A DNA stretch of 64,000 nt, from positions 1-64,000 of the forward strand of contig NZ_JAKFZS010000024.1 in NCBI RefSeq assembly GCF_021654285.1, written 5' to 3'. The position numbers and the translations under genes were made by a program. Source of the stretch: Pseudoalteromonas luteoviolacea. Lineage in GTDB: Bacteria; Pseudomonadota; Gammaproteobacteria; Enterobacterales; Alteromonadaceae. Below, in pieces: positions 17,815 to 26,322 of the stretch. The number at the start of each line of letters is the position of its first letter. The stretch's first letter is position 1. The notes under the pieces were generated by a model that saw nothing but the letters and a program-made list of their open reading frames with translations, did no database searches and had not been told where the DNA came from.

Positions 17815-20800
17815 ATGGACATTATGTCAGAGTTTCAGCCACTCAAAACTTATCGAAAATCTATCTGTGTTGCGTTATTAATTCCTTTAATTCTCGCCAT
17901 TGTACTGTGTTTTCATTTATTCAATATTAAGTTAGAGCGTCAGTACGCCGTTTACCAGGTGCAGTTTGCTGCGGTATTGGCGCAAGTTGATCAAGCTGCC
18001 AGTGCCGCAAGCACAGTTATCGGAAGTATTAAACGCGGATTAGATACTCCCATCAAATACCAACTAAGTCGTGATGTCCAGCAACAGGTGCGTCAGCAAT
18101 TAGGTTACTATTATCATCGCTTGCCAGAACAAGGTGGGGAGCTGGTTGGGCTGGGGACGTACAAAGCATCTCCCCGTGTGCTAGAACATTGGTTGCATGT
18201 GATGGCGCTGGGTCCGAGTTTTGATACGGCGTTAGCATTGATCAGTGAGTTAGAGGCGGTGGCCTATTTTAATGAGCATGGCTTTGCATTCGTTAAACGC
18301 CGAGATGAAACACAAAGTCATCTATTAACTGCCATTGTCGAAGGGCGTTTTAGTCCCAGAAAGGGCGTCTTGAGTAACCCAGATAGCAAGCAAGCTAGGC
18401 TATTTGGTAATACCTACTTCAGCATTGCTCAGCCAATTAACAGTGGCGGAAAATCTCATATTATTCTGATTTACAACGCTGAAAAAGTAACGGCTTTATT
18501 AGATAAATTGACCTTTGATGGTGGAGCACTGGCGCTGGTGGATGACAATGAGCAAGTGCTGGTGCAAAGTAGCTCGCCAGCGGGCTTGTTAAAGTCTTAC
18601 TCTCCTGAGCGTGCTCGAGTATGGCGAGGTGGTATTGAGTTGACCGGGGATATCCAAAATGCACCTTATGTACTTAGATTTCAGCAAACTGAAGATGCGT
18701 TTACTGCTGCTATTTTCGAAGAGGTCATGGTTGAACTTAGTTTCTTAGCCCTATTTATTGTATTTACTTTTTGCTCCTTTTTATGGCTTAACGGGCAGGT
18801 TTTTATTCGTCCGCTTAAACATTTTGTTCATTATCTAACGAAGCAGGATGGAGTCGACTCAGAAACGCTTGATTATTCTGTACCAGTGGATTGGCAGCCT
18901 TGGTTTAAAGAGATCAAAGATGTTGTGGTGCAAAGGCAAGCACTGATTGAACAAATGGAAACACATAATGCACGGTTGGATGAGCAAGTACAGCGACAGA
19001 AAAAAGCGCTGTCACGAAGCTTTGAAGCCAAGGAGCGTCAAGCTGCGCTGCTAAATACCGTGCTTAATTCAGTACCCGACCTGATTTATTTTAAAAACAT
19101 TGATGGTTCATTTATCGGGTGTAACCAAGCATTTGAGCGCTTTATTGGGGTAGTGCAAAGTGATCTGGTTGCCAAAGAGCACCAAGAGGTGAGTCAAAAG
19201 TACCTAGCGCTGTTGGATCTTGAGCAGGCTATGGAGAGCCATAGTATTCCATTGACTGAGATCTTAGAATTTGATGACAAGGCCTATTTAGTGAGTGTGT
19301 CTCCGTTGTTTGATGAGCAGGGAAGCAGAATAGGTAGTTTGGGGATTGCCCGCGATATCAGCGAGCAGCAGCAAGCGATGAATGCGCTTCGGGCTTCGGA
19401 GCAAAACTTTAAAGCGGCGATTAAGCATGCACCCAATGGCATTTTACTTGTGTCTACTGATGCAATGGTTTTAGAGTTTAATCGTGCTGTGCGTAAGCTA
19501 TTGGGCGGAGTTGAAACCGGTCAGCCTTTAAGTACGCTTTTTGCTCAAGGGGAGTTAGAGACGCTCAATGGGGTACTAGATCAATTACTTGAAGAGCGAA
19601 AGGGCGTTAAAGTGCTTAGCTTGTCACAAAGCGAGTCATCTTTGTGGTTGCAATTGAGTGTATCCTTAGTATGGGATAAGCAAAAACAGCCTAAATACTT
19701 TGTGATCCATGTACAAAATGTCACTGCCTTGACCAAGGCAAAAATAGAAGCCGAGCGTGCCAATAGAGCAAAAAGCCGCTTTATTGCCAATATTAGTCAT
19801 GAGATCCGCACACCGCTCAATGCGATTCTCGGGTTAGTTGGGATATTAAAACCGAGTCTGACACAGCCGCAAGACAGTGAGAAATTAATCCATATCGAAA
19901 CCGCCGCAAAACAATTGTTGACTATGCTCAGTGATATATTGAGTTTTGCTCGTTTGGAGAGCGGTCGTACCAAAGTACGTAATAAACCTTTCACTATATT
20001 GAGTTTAATGAATAGCTTAAATGCCTTGATCCAACCACTAAGTGATGCCAAGGGATTAACACTGAACCTCCAAGTTGCAGCAAATGTTTGGCCTGAGTTC
20101 ATTGGCGATGAAGCGCGTATTAAGCAAATCTTGGTTAATCTGATGGGGAATGCCGTTAAGTTTACGCAACGTGGTGAAGTTGGCTTAAGGGTTGAGTCTA
20201 AATGGAGCAAAGAAGGAGAGCAGTGGCTGTCTTTCTCTGTTTTTGACACCGGTCCCGGTATTAAAGAAGACGAGCAAGCACGATTATTTGATGCCTTTAC
20301 GCAGGGTAACGAGTCAAGTTCAAGAGAGTATGAAGGGATTGGTCTGGGCTTGGCGATTGTAAAACAGCAAGTAACGCTGTTAGGTGGGAAAATTGAGATC
20401 CACAGTGAGGAAGGCGTTGGCAGTAATTTTGAGTTTGAGCTTATGCTACAAACGCAAAACCGCACTCACATGACCAATCAAGATACGATATGTTTGATAT
20501 CGACACATCAGCCTCCGGATTATCTAAGTCATTATCACATTACTTGCTTTGCTAATTTTGGAGAAGCGCTGACACAGTTGAATAAGTTTGCTTATATCGC
20601 ATGTGATGATACTGAGGAAATGAGCTATTTGTGCCATCATTTTAGCGATATCGCGCCTGAGAACTGTTTAGGGTTGGTGGTACCGAGTGATTTAAAATTG
20701 GCGTCAGCGCTTCAAGCACCACTGAATACCCTAAAGATACCGCAGCATATGTTTTACCAGTCTTTGTGTTTGGCACCGTTTGAGCAAGGTATCACAGAAG

Positions 20801-21555
20801 TTGAAGGTCAAACACGTCTGGCAAATTCGCTTTGTTTGGTAGTGGATGATAACGCGTTGAATCTAGATATCTCAAAAACGGTATTGGAGCAGCATGGGGC
20901 GGTTGTCGTAGCGCTTTCAAGTGCACAGGATATAGTACAGATATGCCAGGCCCTTCAGCCAGATATGGTGCTTATGGATATTTATATGCCGCACATTGAT
21001 GGTTACCAAGCGACTGAGTTATTGCGCAAAGAGTTAAGTAAAAAGGACCTCCCCATTATTGCCTTGACGGCGAATGCACATGAGCATGAAAAGGAAAAAG
21101 CGTTTAAGCATGGTGTGAATGCTTTTTTGGTGAAGCCTATCTCTCCTCAAGACCTGTGTTCAGCATTATTGCCTTATGTAGGCACTCAGCCATGTGTTTT
21201 TGATAAAGCCTTTGCAATGACGCAGTTGATGAACAACCCTAGTCTGGTAAAAACAATGTTGAATAAGTTTGCTAAACTATGTGATGAATATGTGAGTGAA
21301 CTACTCGCAATAGAGAGTAACCAGCAGTTGGCAGATATTGCACATAGCATCAAAGGCGCATCCGCAGGCATAGGGTTAACACGCTTGGCCGAGTATGCCA
21401 AATTGGTAGAAGCGAATTCTCGTTTAGACACTGCTGTGAATGCACCAGTGGAGTATCAAGGTGTGATACCGCAAAATGCCTCTTTGAGAGATGAGCTGAT
21501 CATACTTATCCGCCAAGCTCAGCAGTTTATTTTATTGGAAACAAAAGGAAGTTAA
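17815..21555 (+). CDS. hybrid sensor histidine kinase with PAS, receiver and Hpt domains
   Basis: A 1246-residue inner-membrane signalling kinase. TM1 is about residues 17-37 and TM2 about 306-326, bounding a periplasmic sensor of some 265 residues. Two PAS domains follow (about 408-518 and 527-640), then a HisKA with H662 (IANISHEIRTPLNA), an ATPase domain with DTGPGI (811-816) and GIGLGLAIVKQ, an apparently degenerate receiver-like stretch (about 888-980), a full receiver with D1055 and K1107, and a C-terminal Hpt with H1177 (IAHSIKGASAGIG). This is an ArcB/BarA-style phosphorelay. A second ATG at 17824 is an alternative start. The response regulator begins with the base after its stop, so the pair is one operon. 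The ligand is unknown. Confidence 0.93.
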   Translation: MDIMSEFQPLKTYRKSICVALLIPLILAIVLCFHLFNIKLERQYAVYQVQFAAVLAQVDQAASAASTVIGSIKRGLDTPIKYQLSRDVQQQVRQQLGYYYHRLPEQGGELVGLGTYKASPRVLEHWLHVMALGPSFDTALALISELEAVAYFNEHGFAFVKRRDETQSHLLTAIVEGRFSPRKGVLSNPDSKQARLFGNTYFSIAQPINSGGKSHIILIYNAEKVTALLDKLTFDGGALALVDDNEQVLVQSSSPAGLLKSYSPERARVWRGGIELTGDIQNAPYVLRFQQTEDAFTAAIFEEVMVELSFLALFIVFTFCSFLWLNGQVFIRPLKHFVHYLTKQDGVDSETLDYSVPVDWQPWFKEIKDVVVQRQALIEQMETHNARLDEQVQRQKKALSRSFEAKERQAALLNTVLNSVPDLIYFKNIDGSFIGCNQAFERFIGVVQSDLVAKEHQEVSQKYLALLDLEQAMESHSIPLTEILEFDDKAYLVSVSPLFDEQGSRIGSLGIARDISEQQQAMNALRASEQNFKAAIKHAPNGILLVSTDAMVLEFNRAVRKLLGGVETGQPLSTLFAQGELETLNGVLDQLLEERKGVKVLSLSQSESSLWLQLSVSLVWDKQKQPKYFVIHVQNVTALTKAKIEAERANRAKSRFIANISHEIRTPLNAILGLVGILKPSLTQPQDSEKLIHIETAAKQLLTMLSDILSFARLESGRTKVRNKPFTILSLMNSLNALIQPLSDAKGLTLNLQVAANVWPEFIGDEARIKQILVNLMGNAVKFTQRGEVGLRVESKWSKEGEQWLSFSVFDTGPGIKEDEQARLFDAFTQGNESSSREYEGIGLGLAIVKQQVTLLGGKIEIHSEEGVGSNFEFELMLQTQNRTHMTNQDTICLISTHQPPDYLSHYHITCFANFGEALTQLNKFAYIACDDTEEMSYLCHHFSDIAPENCLGLVVPSDLKLASALQAPLNTLKIPQHMFYQSLCLAPFEQGITEVEGQTRLANSLCLVVDDNALNLDISKTVLEQHGAVVVALSSAQDIVQICQALQPDMVLMDIYMPHIDGYQATELLRKELSKKDLPIIALTANAHEHEKEKAFKHGVNAFLVKPISPQDLCSALLPYVGTQPCVFDKAFAMTQLMNNPSLVKTMLNKFAKLCDEYVSELLAIESNQQLADIAHSIKGASAGIGLTRLAEYAKLVEANSRLDTAVNAPVEYQGVIPQNASLRDELIILIRQAQQFILLETKGS

Positions 21556-22458
21556 ATGCAAAAATCGGCCAATATATTAGTGTTAGATGGGGATCCTCTC
21601 AATCGTGTTGTGCTTGAAAATACGTTATCTGATGAGCACTTGGTGATCAGCTGTGCTAACAGCGACAAGGCGTTTGAACGGCTACTACAAACACAAATTG
21701 ATTTGATCATTGTTGATATCCTCATGCCTGATGATGAAGGGCTCGATTTTTTACTGCAACTTAAGGCTGATCCAAGCTGTTATCAAATTCCCGTGATTGT
21801 TATCTCAGCGAGCAACAGCTATCAAGATGAAGCGAGAGGGCTATTGCTTGGCGCAGTTGACTATATTGTGAAACCATTTAGCCCCAATATCGTCAAAGCT
21901 CGGGTGAAAATACATTTAGCGATTAAGCAAAAAAATGATTTACTTGAGCGTTTGGCCAATATTGATGGCTTAACTGAGGTCCCTAACCGCAGAGCCCTTG
22001 ATGAGACTTTAGCTCAGCTTTGGTATCAAAGTCGTGACCAGCAAGTTCCACTGTCTATTTTGCTCGTAGATATCGATTATTTTAAAGAATATAACGATAG
22101 CTGCGGGTTTAGTGCGGGCGATGAGTGCTTGGTTAAAATAGCGAAAGTGTTGCAAAGCATGACGCAGAAAGTAGAAGGGTTTGTTGCAAGATACGATGGC
22201 GTGCGCTTTGTTGCTTTGATGAATAAGCGCAGTGCAGATCAAGCCATGTCATTGGCATCGGCCATGCATCAGGCTGTCGATGCGTTGTCTATTCCACACC
22301 CGAGTTCACCGATTTGCGCACATGTGACCATCAGTATGGGGGTGGTGCATGTACATGAGGACTTTTCTGGTGATCAAAATGACAGCTTGGAGTTAGCAGA
22401 TGAAGCTCTACTACAAGCACATCATCAGCAAGAGCGGGTTGTTTTAGTGAGCCGCTGA
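21556..22458 (+). CDS. response regulator with degenerate GGDEF domain
   Basis: A 300-residue cytoplasmic protein with a receiver domain (phospho-acceptor D54, K106 in YIVKPF) joined by a helix to a GGDEF domain (LANIDGLTEVPNRRALDE onwards). The metal-site Asp 172 in LLVDIDYFKEYND is kept, but the active-site signature, normally RYGGEEF, reads RYDGVRF (residues 212-218). The protein is therefore unlikely to make c-di-GMP and may act as a binding or scaffold output. It starts immediately after the hybrid kinase stop, which is the probable phosphodonor through its Hpt domain. A terminator follows. Confidence 0.9.
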   Translation: MQKSANILVLDGDPLNRVVLENTLSDEHLVISCANSDKAFERLLQTQIDLIIVDILMPDDEGLDFLLQLKADPSCYQIPVIVISASNSYQDEARGLLLGAVDYIVKPFSPNIVKARVKIHLAIKQKNDLLERLANIDGLTEVPNRRALDETLAQLWYQSRDQQVPLSILLVDIDYFKEYNDSCGFSAGDECLVKIAKVLQSMTQKVEGFVARYDGVRFVALMNKRSADQAMSLASAMHQAVDALSIPHPSSPICAHVTISMGVVHVHEDFSGDQNDSLELADEALLQAHHQQERVVLVSR

Positions 22459-22466
22459 CTAAGAAA

Positions 22467-22487
22467 AAAGCCGCATAATGCGGCTTT
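22467..22487. terminator. bidirectional terminator
   Basis: AAAGCCGCA / TGCGGCTTT, a perfect 9-bp stem with a TAA loop and A/T flanks on both sides, lies between the convergent response-regulator and DUF3192 genes. Confidence 0.85.
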
Positions 22488-22512
22488 AAGTAGGGAAGTA
22501 TGTCAAATCTGT

Positions 22513-22875
22513 TTATAGGTAATTGTCTACCGCGGCCTGACCGAAACCGATAAGCTGATCATCTTTAAACACCAGTGGCGTGCACTCATCTTTGGTAATT
22601 TGACCATCAGAGTGCTTTCTGTTGGTGGCGAAATAAAGCACTTGATAAGTGTGACCATCTTTAGAAACAGCTTCATTAAAGTCAGGTGTACCAAATTTAC
22701 CGGTGACTGCTTGGTAACTTGTGCCTAGTTCAAGTTTACTGATCTTTACTCTGTTTTCTTTGTGCGTGCTATTCCAGGCGCTGTGGTGGCGTGCTTCACC
22801 ATCAGAAACAGCAACGATACAGCCAGATAATAAAGTTGTGCTCAAAAGCGCAGTAGCGACAAGTAGTTTTTTCAT
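22513..22875 (-). CDS. DUF3192 lipoprotein
   Basis: A predicted lipoprotein of 120 residues. The start at 22875 is preceded by AGGATAAC and gives a signal peptide ending in the lipobox LLSGC; the frame is open 13 codons further upstream but without a better site. The mature part (KLELGTSYQAVTGKFGTPDF, then YQVLYFATNRKHSDGQITKD) is the DUF3192 family, which shares the fold pattern of SmpA/BamE-type small lipoproteins. Function unknown; probably envelope. Monocistronic. Confidence 0.85.
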   Translation of the reverse strand: MKKLLVATALLSTTLLSGCIVAVSDGEARHHSAWNSTHKENRVKISKLELGTSYQAVTGKFGTPDFNEAVSKDGHTYQVLYFATNRKHSDGQITKDECTPLVFKDDQLIGFGQAAVDNYL

Positions 22876-23060
22876 TTTGTTATCCTCATGACCTGATGTG
22901 TGACCCATCATCAAGCTCTTTATTCTTTACTTAGCTTAGAGGTTGCAATTGCTTTGCCAGAATTTTTTGTTTAATAAAAACAATGGTTTGCGGGTTTTTG
23001 ATGTTTCGGGTTGTGTTAGTTTTCACTAATAAATAACAATAATGAACAATATGTAGTGAA

Positions 23061-23089
23061 TAAAGCCACTTGAATATGAAGTGGCTTTA
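23061..23089. terminator. terminator of the dehydrogenase gene
   Basis: TAAAGCCACTT / AAGTGGCTTTA (11 bp) with a short loop lies 21 bases past the dehydrogenase stop, with A/T-rich flanks on both strands. Confidence 0.75.
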
Positions 23090-23109
23090 TTTGCAGGAAA
23101 GGTGTGAGA

Positions 23110-24057
23110 TTACACGACGCGGTTGTGCTGGCCACCGTCTAAGAAACTGGTGATGTTGTCTGCAATACCCTGTATTAGGCGCGTAATAGACTCATGGCTG
23201 GCCCAGGCTGTATGCGGGGTAAGCATGAGGTTATCACCTTGGTATGTGATCAGCGGATTATCTGTGGTTGCTGGTTCAATGGACAGTACATCGACGCCAG
23301 CGGCAGCAATTTGGTTTGCTGCAAGCGCGTCTGCAAGGGCTTGCTCATTGACGATACCGCCACGGGCTGTATTAATCAAAATGGCATGTTTAGGCAAAAG
23401 GGCGAGCGTCTGTGCATTGAATAAGTTTTCCGTTTGGGGGGTAAGCGGGCAGTGTATCGAGACGATATCGGCTATTTGCATGGCTTCTTCAAACGTTACT
23501 CTGCCGCTGCGTGTCGCCTTGCTGTTTGGGCGTTCAGCAATAATGACTTTTGCACCAAACGCCTCTGCGACTTTAGCGGTTGCTTGGCCGAGGTTGCCAT
23601 AGCCAACAATCACGAAGTTTTTACCTGCAATGTCATTAATGCTGTAGTCTAAGCGACAAAACATCTTGCTGTTTTGCCAAGCGCCTTGCTTGGTATCAGC
23701 AGCATATCTATGAATATTACTCATTAAATTACCAAGTAAGGTAAAGGTATGCTGAACTACAGATGGCGTTGAGTATCCTGCTACATTGGTAACCGCAATA
23801 CCGGCGTCTTTTGCGGCGACCAAGTCAATGTTATTGGTGCCCGTCGCGGCAACGCAAATCAATTTCAAAGCAGGGGCAATGGCAAAATGCGTGGCATTTA
23901 ATTGTACTTTGTTTGAGATAATGATGTTTGCTTGCTGGATACGGCTGTCAACTTCACTTGGCTGGGTATATTCATAGGTAGTCACTGTACCAAAAGCGTG
24001 CAGTGGAGAAAGATCGACACCTGCCAAAGTAGCAGCATCCAAAACAACAATGTTCAT
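23110..24057 (-). CDS. D-2-hydroxyacid dehydrogenase
   Basis: An NAD-dependent oxidoreductase of 315 residues in the D-isomer-specific 2-hydroxyacid dehydrogenase family, closest in pattern to glycerate/hydroxypyruvate reductases (HprA-like). The nucleotide-binding motif is VGYGNLGQATAKVAEAFGAK. The catalytic Arg is in NTARGGIVNE, the Glu in VLSIEPA, and the His in LTPHTAWAS. It interconverts 2-keto and D-2-hydroxy acids in the cytoplasm; the exact substrate is not decidable. The gene diverges from the zntR-like operon, whose MerR-type promoter lies just outside its start. Confidence 0.9.
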   Translation of the reverse strand: MNIVVLDAATLAGVDLSPLHAFGTVTTYEYTQPSEVDSRIQQANIIISNKVQLNATHFAIAPALKLICVAATGTNNIDLVAAKDAGIAVTNVAGYSTPSVVQHTFTLLGNLMSNIHRYAADTKQGAWQNSKMFCRLDYSINDIAGKNFVIVGYGNLGQATAKVAEAFGAKVIIAERPNSKATRSGRVTFEEAMQIADIVSIHCPLTPQTENLFNAQTLALLPKHAILINTARGGIVNEQALADALAANQIAAAGVDVLSIEPATTDNPLITYQGDNLMLTPHTAWASHESITRLIQGIADNITSFLDGGQHNRVV

Positions 24058-24072
24058 ATTTTTATCTCGTTA

Positions 24073-24104
24073 TTGACTTTGGAGTAAACTCCAAGGTTTA
24101 TACT
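24073..24104 (+). promoter_or_regulatory. MerR-family (ZntR-type) promoter/operator
   Basis: TTGACT (24073-24078) and TATACT (24099-24104) are separated by 20 bp instead of 17, and the spacer holds the perfect inverted repeat TTGGAGT-AA-ACTCCAA (24079-24094). The long spacer and central dyad are the signature of metal-responsive MerR promoters and closely resemble the E. coli zntA promoter. It points toward the regulator gene, leaving an apparent leader of roughly 230 bases. Confidence 0.88.
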
Positions 24105-24340
24105 CTGTATTAGTGATGAATTTGACGAAACGGTGATGTTGGATTTTAGGCCTTTTTTGAACAAGGCGGATTAAAGATCTCTACTTTACAGCACCATTTG
24201 CAGAGTTCATTTGTGTATGTTCAGCAAATTGCAAACACCAGTGTATCACTTTTAGCGCTTAAATTTTATTAAATATGGCGATGAATACAGGTGGGATAAA
24301 ACCGGTTTGCTGGTTGGTTTTAATACTTAGTTGGAAAGCA

Positions 24341-24763
24341 ATGACGATGTTTCGAATAGGACAATTAGCTAAGCTCTTGGGCGTGTCGACTGACACGTTA
24401 AGATATTATGAGCAGCAAGGATTATTGACTGCCAGTGAAAGAAGTGCAGCTGGTTATCGTCTATATGATAAGCAAGCTGTCGATAGAATGCGCTTTATAG
24501 TGCGCGCCAAGGAAGTTGGATTCAATCTTAAGGATATTCATGAATTACTGAGTATTAAAATTGAAAAGCAAATGCACAGCTGCGAAGAGGTAAAAACACT
24601 TACATTACAAAAGCGCGATTGGGTAAGAGAAAAGATTGCACAATTGAGTATGTTTGAGCGCTCATTAACGTTATTGGCAAGCCAATGTTGTGGTGGCGAT
24701 GAACCTGCAAATACGTGCTCAATTTTGACCGCATTGGAGGATTTAGATGACATTCATCAGTAA
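24341..24763 (+). CDS. ZntR-like metal-responsive MerR regulator
   Basis: A 140-residue dimeric activator sensing Zn(II), Cd(II) or Pb(II). The start at 24341 follows GGAAAG; an upstream in-frame ATG at 24275 has no ribosome site. The winged helix is FRIGQLAKLLGVSTDTLRYY and the long dimerisation helix follows. Metal ligands match the ZntR pattern: C81 at the end of the effector-domain start (HSCEEV), then C116-C117 and C126 in the metal loop. CueR-type copper sensors lack this arrangement. The 3' end overlaps the permease start by 17 bases. It probably controls its own promoter at 24073-24104. Confidence 0.9.
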   Translation: MTMFRIGQLAKLLGVSTDTLRYYEQQGLLTASERSAAGYRLYDKQAVDRMRFIVRAKEVGFNLKDIHELLSIKIEKQMHSCEEVKTLTLQKRDWVREKIAQLSMFERSLTLLASQCCGGDEPANTCSILTALEDLDDIHQ

Positions 24764-26228
24764 TTTTTGGCAGTTATTTGTGATTTCTGCACCTTGGCTC
24801 ATGCTAGGGTTATTGTTGGCTGGGCTGTTAAATGTATTTATTCCGAAAGACTTTTTACAGCGTCATCTAGGTAAAGAAGGGCTTTGGACCACAATTAAAG
24901 CGGCGCTTATTGGCGCGCCGATGCCGCTGTGCTCTTGTGGTGTCATTCCGGCTGCCATTGGACTAAGGCGTGCGGGGGGATCTAAAAGTGCAACTACTGC
25001 ATTTTTGGTATCAACACCAGAAACGGGTGTGGATTCAATTTCAGTGTCTTATGCGTTACTTGGGCCATTTATGGCGATTATCAGGCCCATTGCCGCGGTA
25101 ACCAGTGCCATTACTGCTGGGGTGCTAGTTGGTCGAGATGCTCAAGATGGTCAAGATGAAGCCGGTAAAGAGGCATCAGAAAGCCCTTCTGCCAATCAAT
25201 CTAGTTGCTGTGCTAAAGCGTCTCAAGTAGCTGCCTCGTCATGTGCGTCTCAGCCTAAAAATTTGGATGAGGATGATAATAAGGCCTCTTGCTGTGCTGA
25301 AGAGCCTCAAGTAGCCGCTTCTTCATGTGCGACACAACCTAAGAGTTTAGGTGAGGATGTAAATAAGACTTCTTGCTGCGCTAAAGAACCTCAAGTAGCG
25401 GCTTTTTCATGTGCGACACAACCTAAGAGTTTAGGTGAGGATGTAAATAAGACTTCTTGCTGCGCTAAAGAGCTTCAAGTAGCGGCTTCTTCATGTGCGA
25501 CACAACCTGAGAGTTTAGATGAGAGTGAGAATAACGCTTCTTGCTGTAGTAAAGAGCCTGTCGTTGCGCCAAAACTTGAACGTGAACCAGTAAGTTGCTG
25601 TGCATCTGAGAATAAAAAATTCGAGCCAGAAGTGAGCACTTGCTGTTCTTCCAAAGCTAAGCGTGAAAACAGTTTGCTGAGTCAACTTTGGCAAGCAGTA
25701 AAATTTAGTTGTAACAAGCTGTTATCTGATACTATGGTTTGGCTTTTAATTGGTATATTCTTCGCAGCATTAGTCCAAACATTTGTGCCCACCGCATTTT
25801 TAGCACAGTGGGGAGATGGCATTTTAGCCATGATAGTGGTTATTTTGATCAGCATTCCCATGTACATTTGTGCCACGGCATCGACGCCCATCGCCGCAGG
25901 TTTACTGTTGGCAGGGGTGTCTCCTGGTGCTGTGTTGGTGTTTATGCTGGCAGGTCCGGCAACCAATGTCGCTACCATAGGTGTTGTTGCAAAAGAGCTT
26001 GGGCGCCGCGCTGTTGTTGCCTATATCACGGCTGTCATTGGCGTCGCGATTGTGTTTGGATTTTTAACGGATTACCTAGTCTCTCACTTTGGCTTTGAAG
26101 TGTCAGCTATGGCAGGACATGAACATCAACTGCTTCCTAGCTGGATGAGCCAGCTTATGGCGCTTGTGTTGGTGATGCTTATGTTACGCTTGTTTGCAAT
26201 AGATGTTATGAAACGCCGGGCCGCTTAG
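24747..26228 (+). CDS. SO_0444-type metal efflux permease with Cys-rich loop
   Basis: A 493-residue inner-membrane permease (ArsP_1/DUF318-like family, SO_0444-type Cu/Zn efflux). Hydrophobic helices at about 5-30, 50-75 and 85-130 carry the conserved PLCSCGVIP (60-68). The second bundle starts near 325 and includes the matching CATASTPIAAGLL. Between them lies a cytoplasmic loop of about 190 residues with seven Cys-Cys pairs, four of them in 28-residue repeats. Translation is coupled to the zntR-like gene, so it probably exports Zn, Cd or a related metal, with the loop acting as a metal buffer. Loops in relatives are usually much shorter. Confidence 0.88.
   Translation: MTFISNFWQLFVISAPWLMLGLLLAGLLNVFIPKDFLQRHLGKEGLWTTIKAALIGAPMPLCSCGVIPAAIGLRRAGGSKSATTAFLVSTPETGVDSISVSYALLGPFMAIIRPIAAVTSAITAGVLVGRDAQDGQDEAGKEASESPSANQSSCCAKASQVAASSCASQPKNLDEDDNKASCCAEEPQVAASSCATQPKSLGEDVNKTSCCAKEPQVAAFSCATQPKSLGEDVNKTSCCAKELQVAASSCATQPESLDESENNASCCSKEPVVAPKLEREPVSCCASENKKFEPEVSTCCSSKAKRENSLLSQLWQAVKFSCNKLLSDTMVWLLIGIFFAALVQTFVPTAFLAQWGDGILAMIVVILISIPMYICATASTPIAAGLLLAGVSPGAVLVFMLAGPATNVATIGVVAKELGRRAVVAYITAVIGVAIVFGFLTDYLVSHFGFEVSAMAGHEHQLLPSWMSQLMALVLVMLMLRLFAIDVMKRRAA
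25203..25538 (+). repeat. four tandem 84-bp coding repeats
   Basis: Four in-frame units of 28 codons lie inside the permease (residues 153-264), each of the form SCC(A)...QVAASSCA.QP..L.E..NK. Units 2 and 3 share long stretches of identical DNA, which suggests recent duplication. Shorter partial units (SCCSKEP, SCCASEN, TCCSSK) follow. Confidence 0.95.
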
Positions 26229-26322
26229 TGTGGTCAGACTTGATATTCTTAGCATCCGAATAAAGAGCGAGATAGAATGAGCCGTTTTTTTGTCATACGC
26301 CCAGATCAGTAAGAGTAATTTA

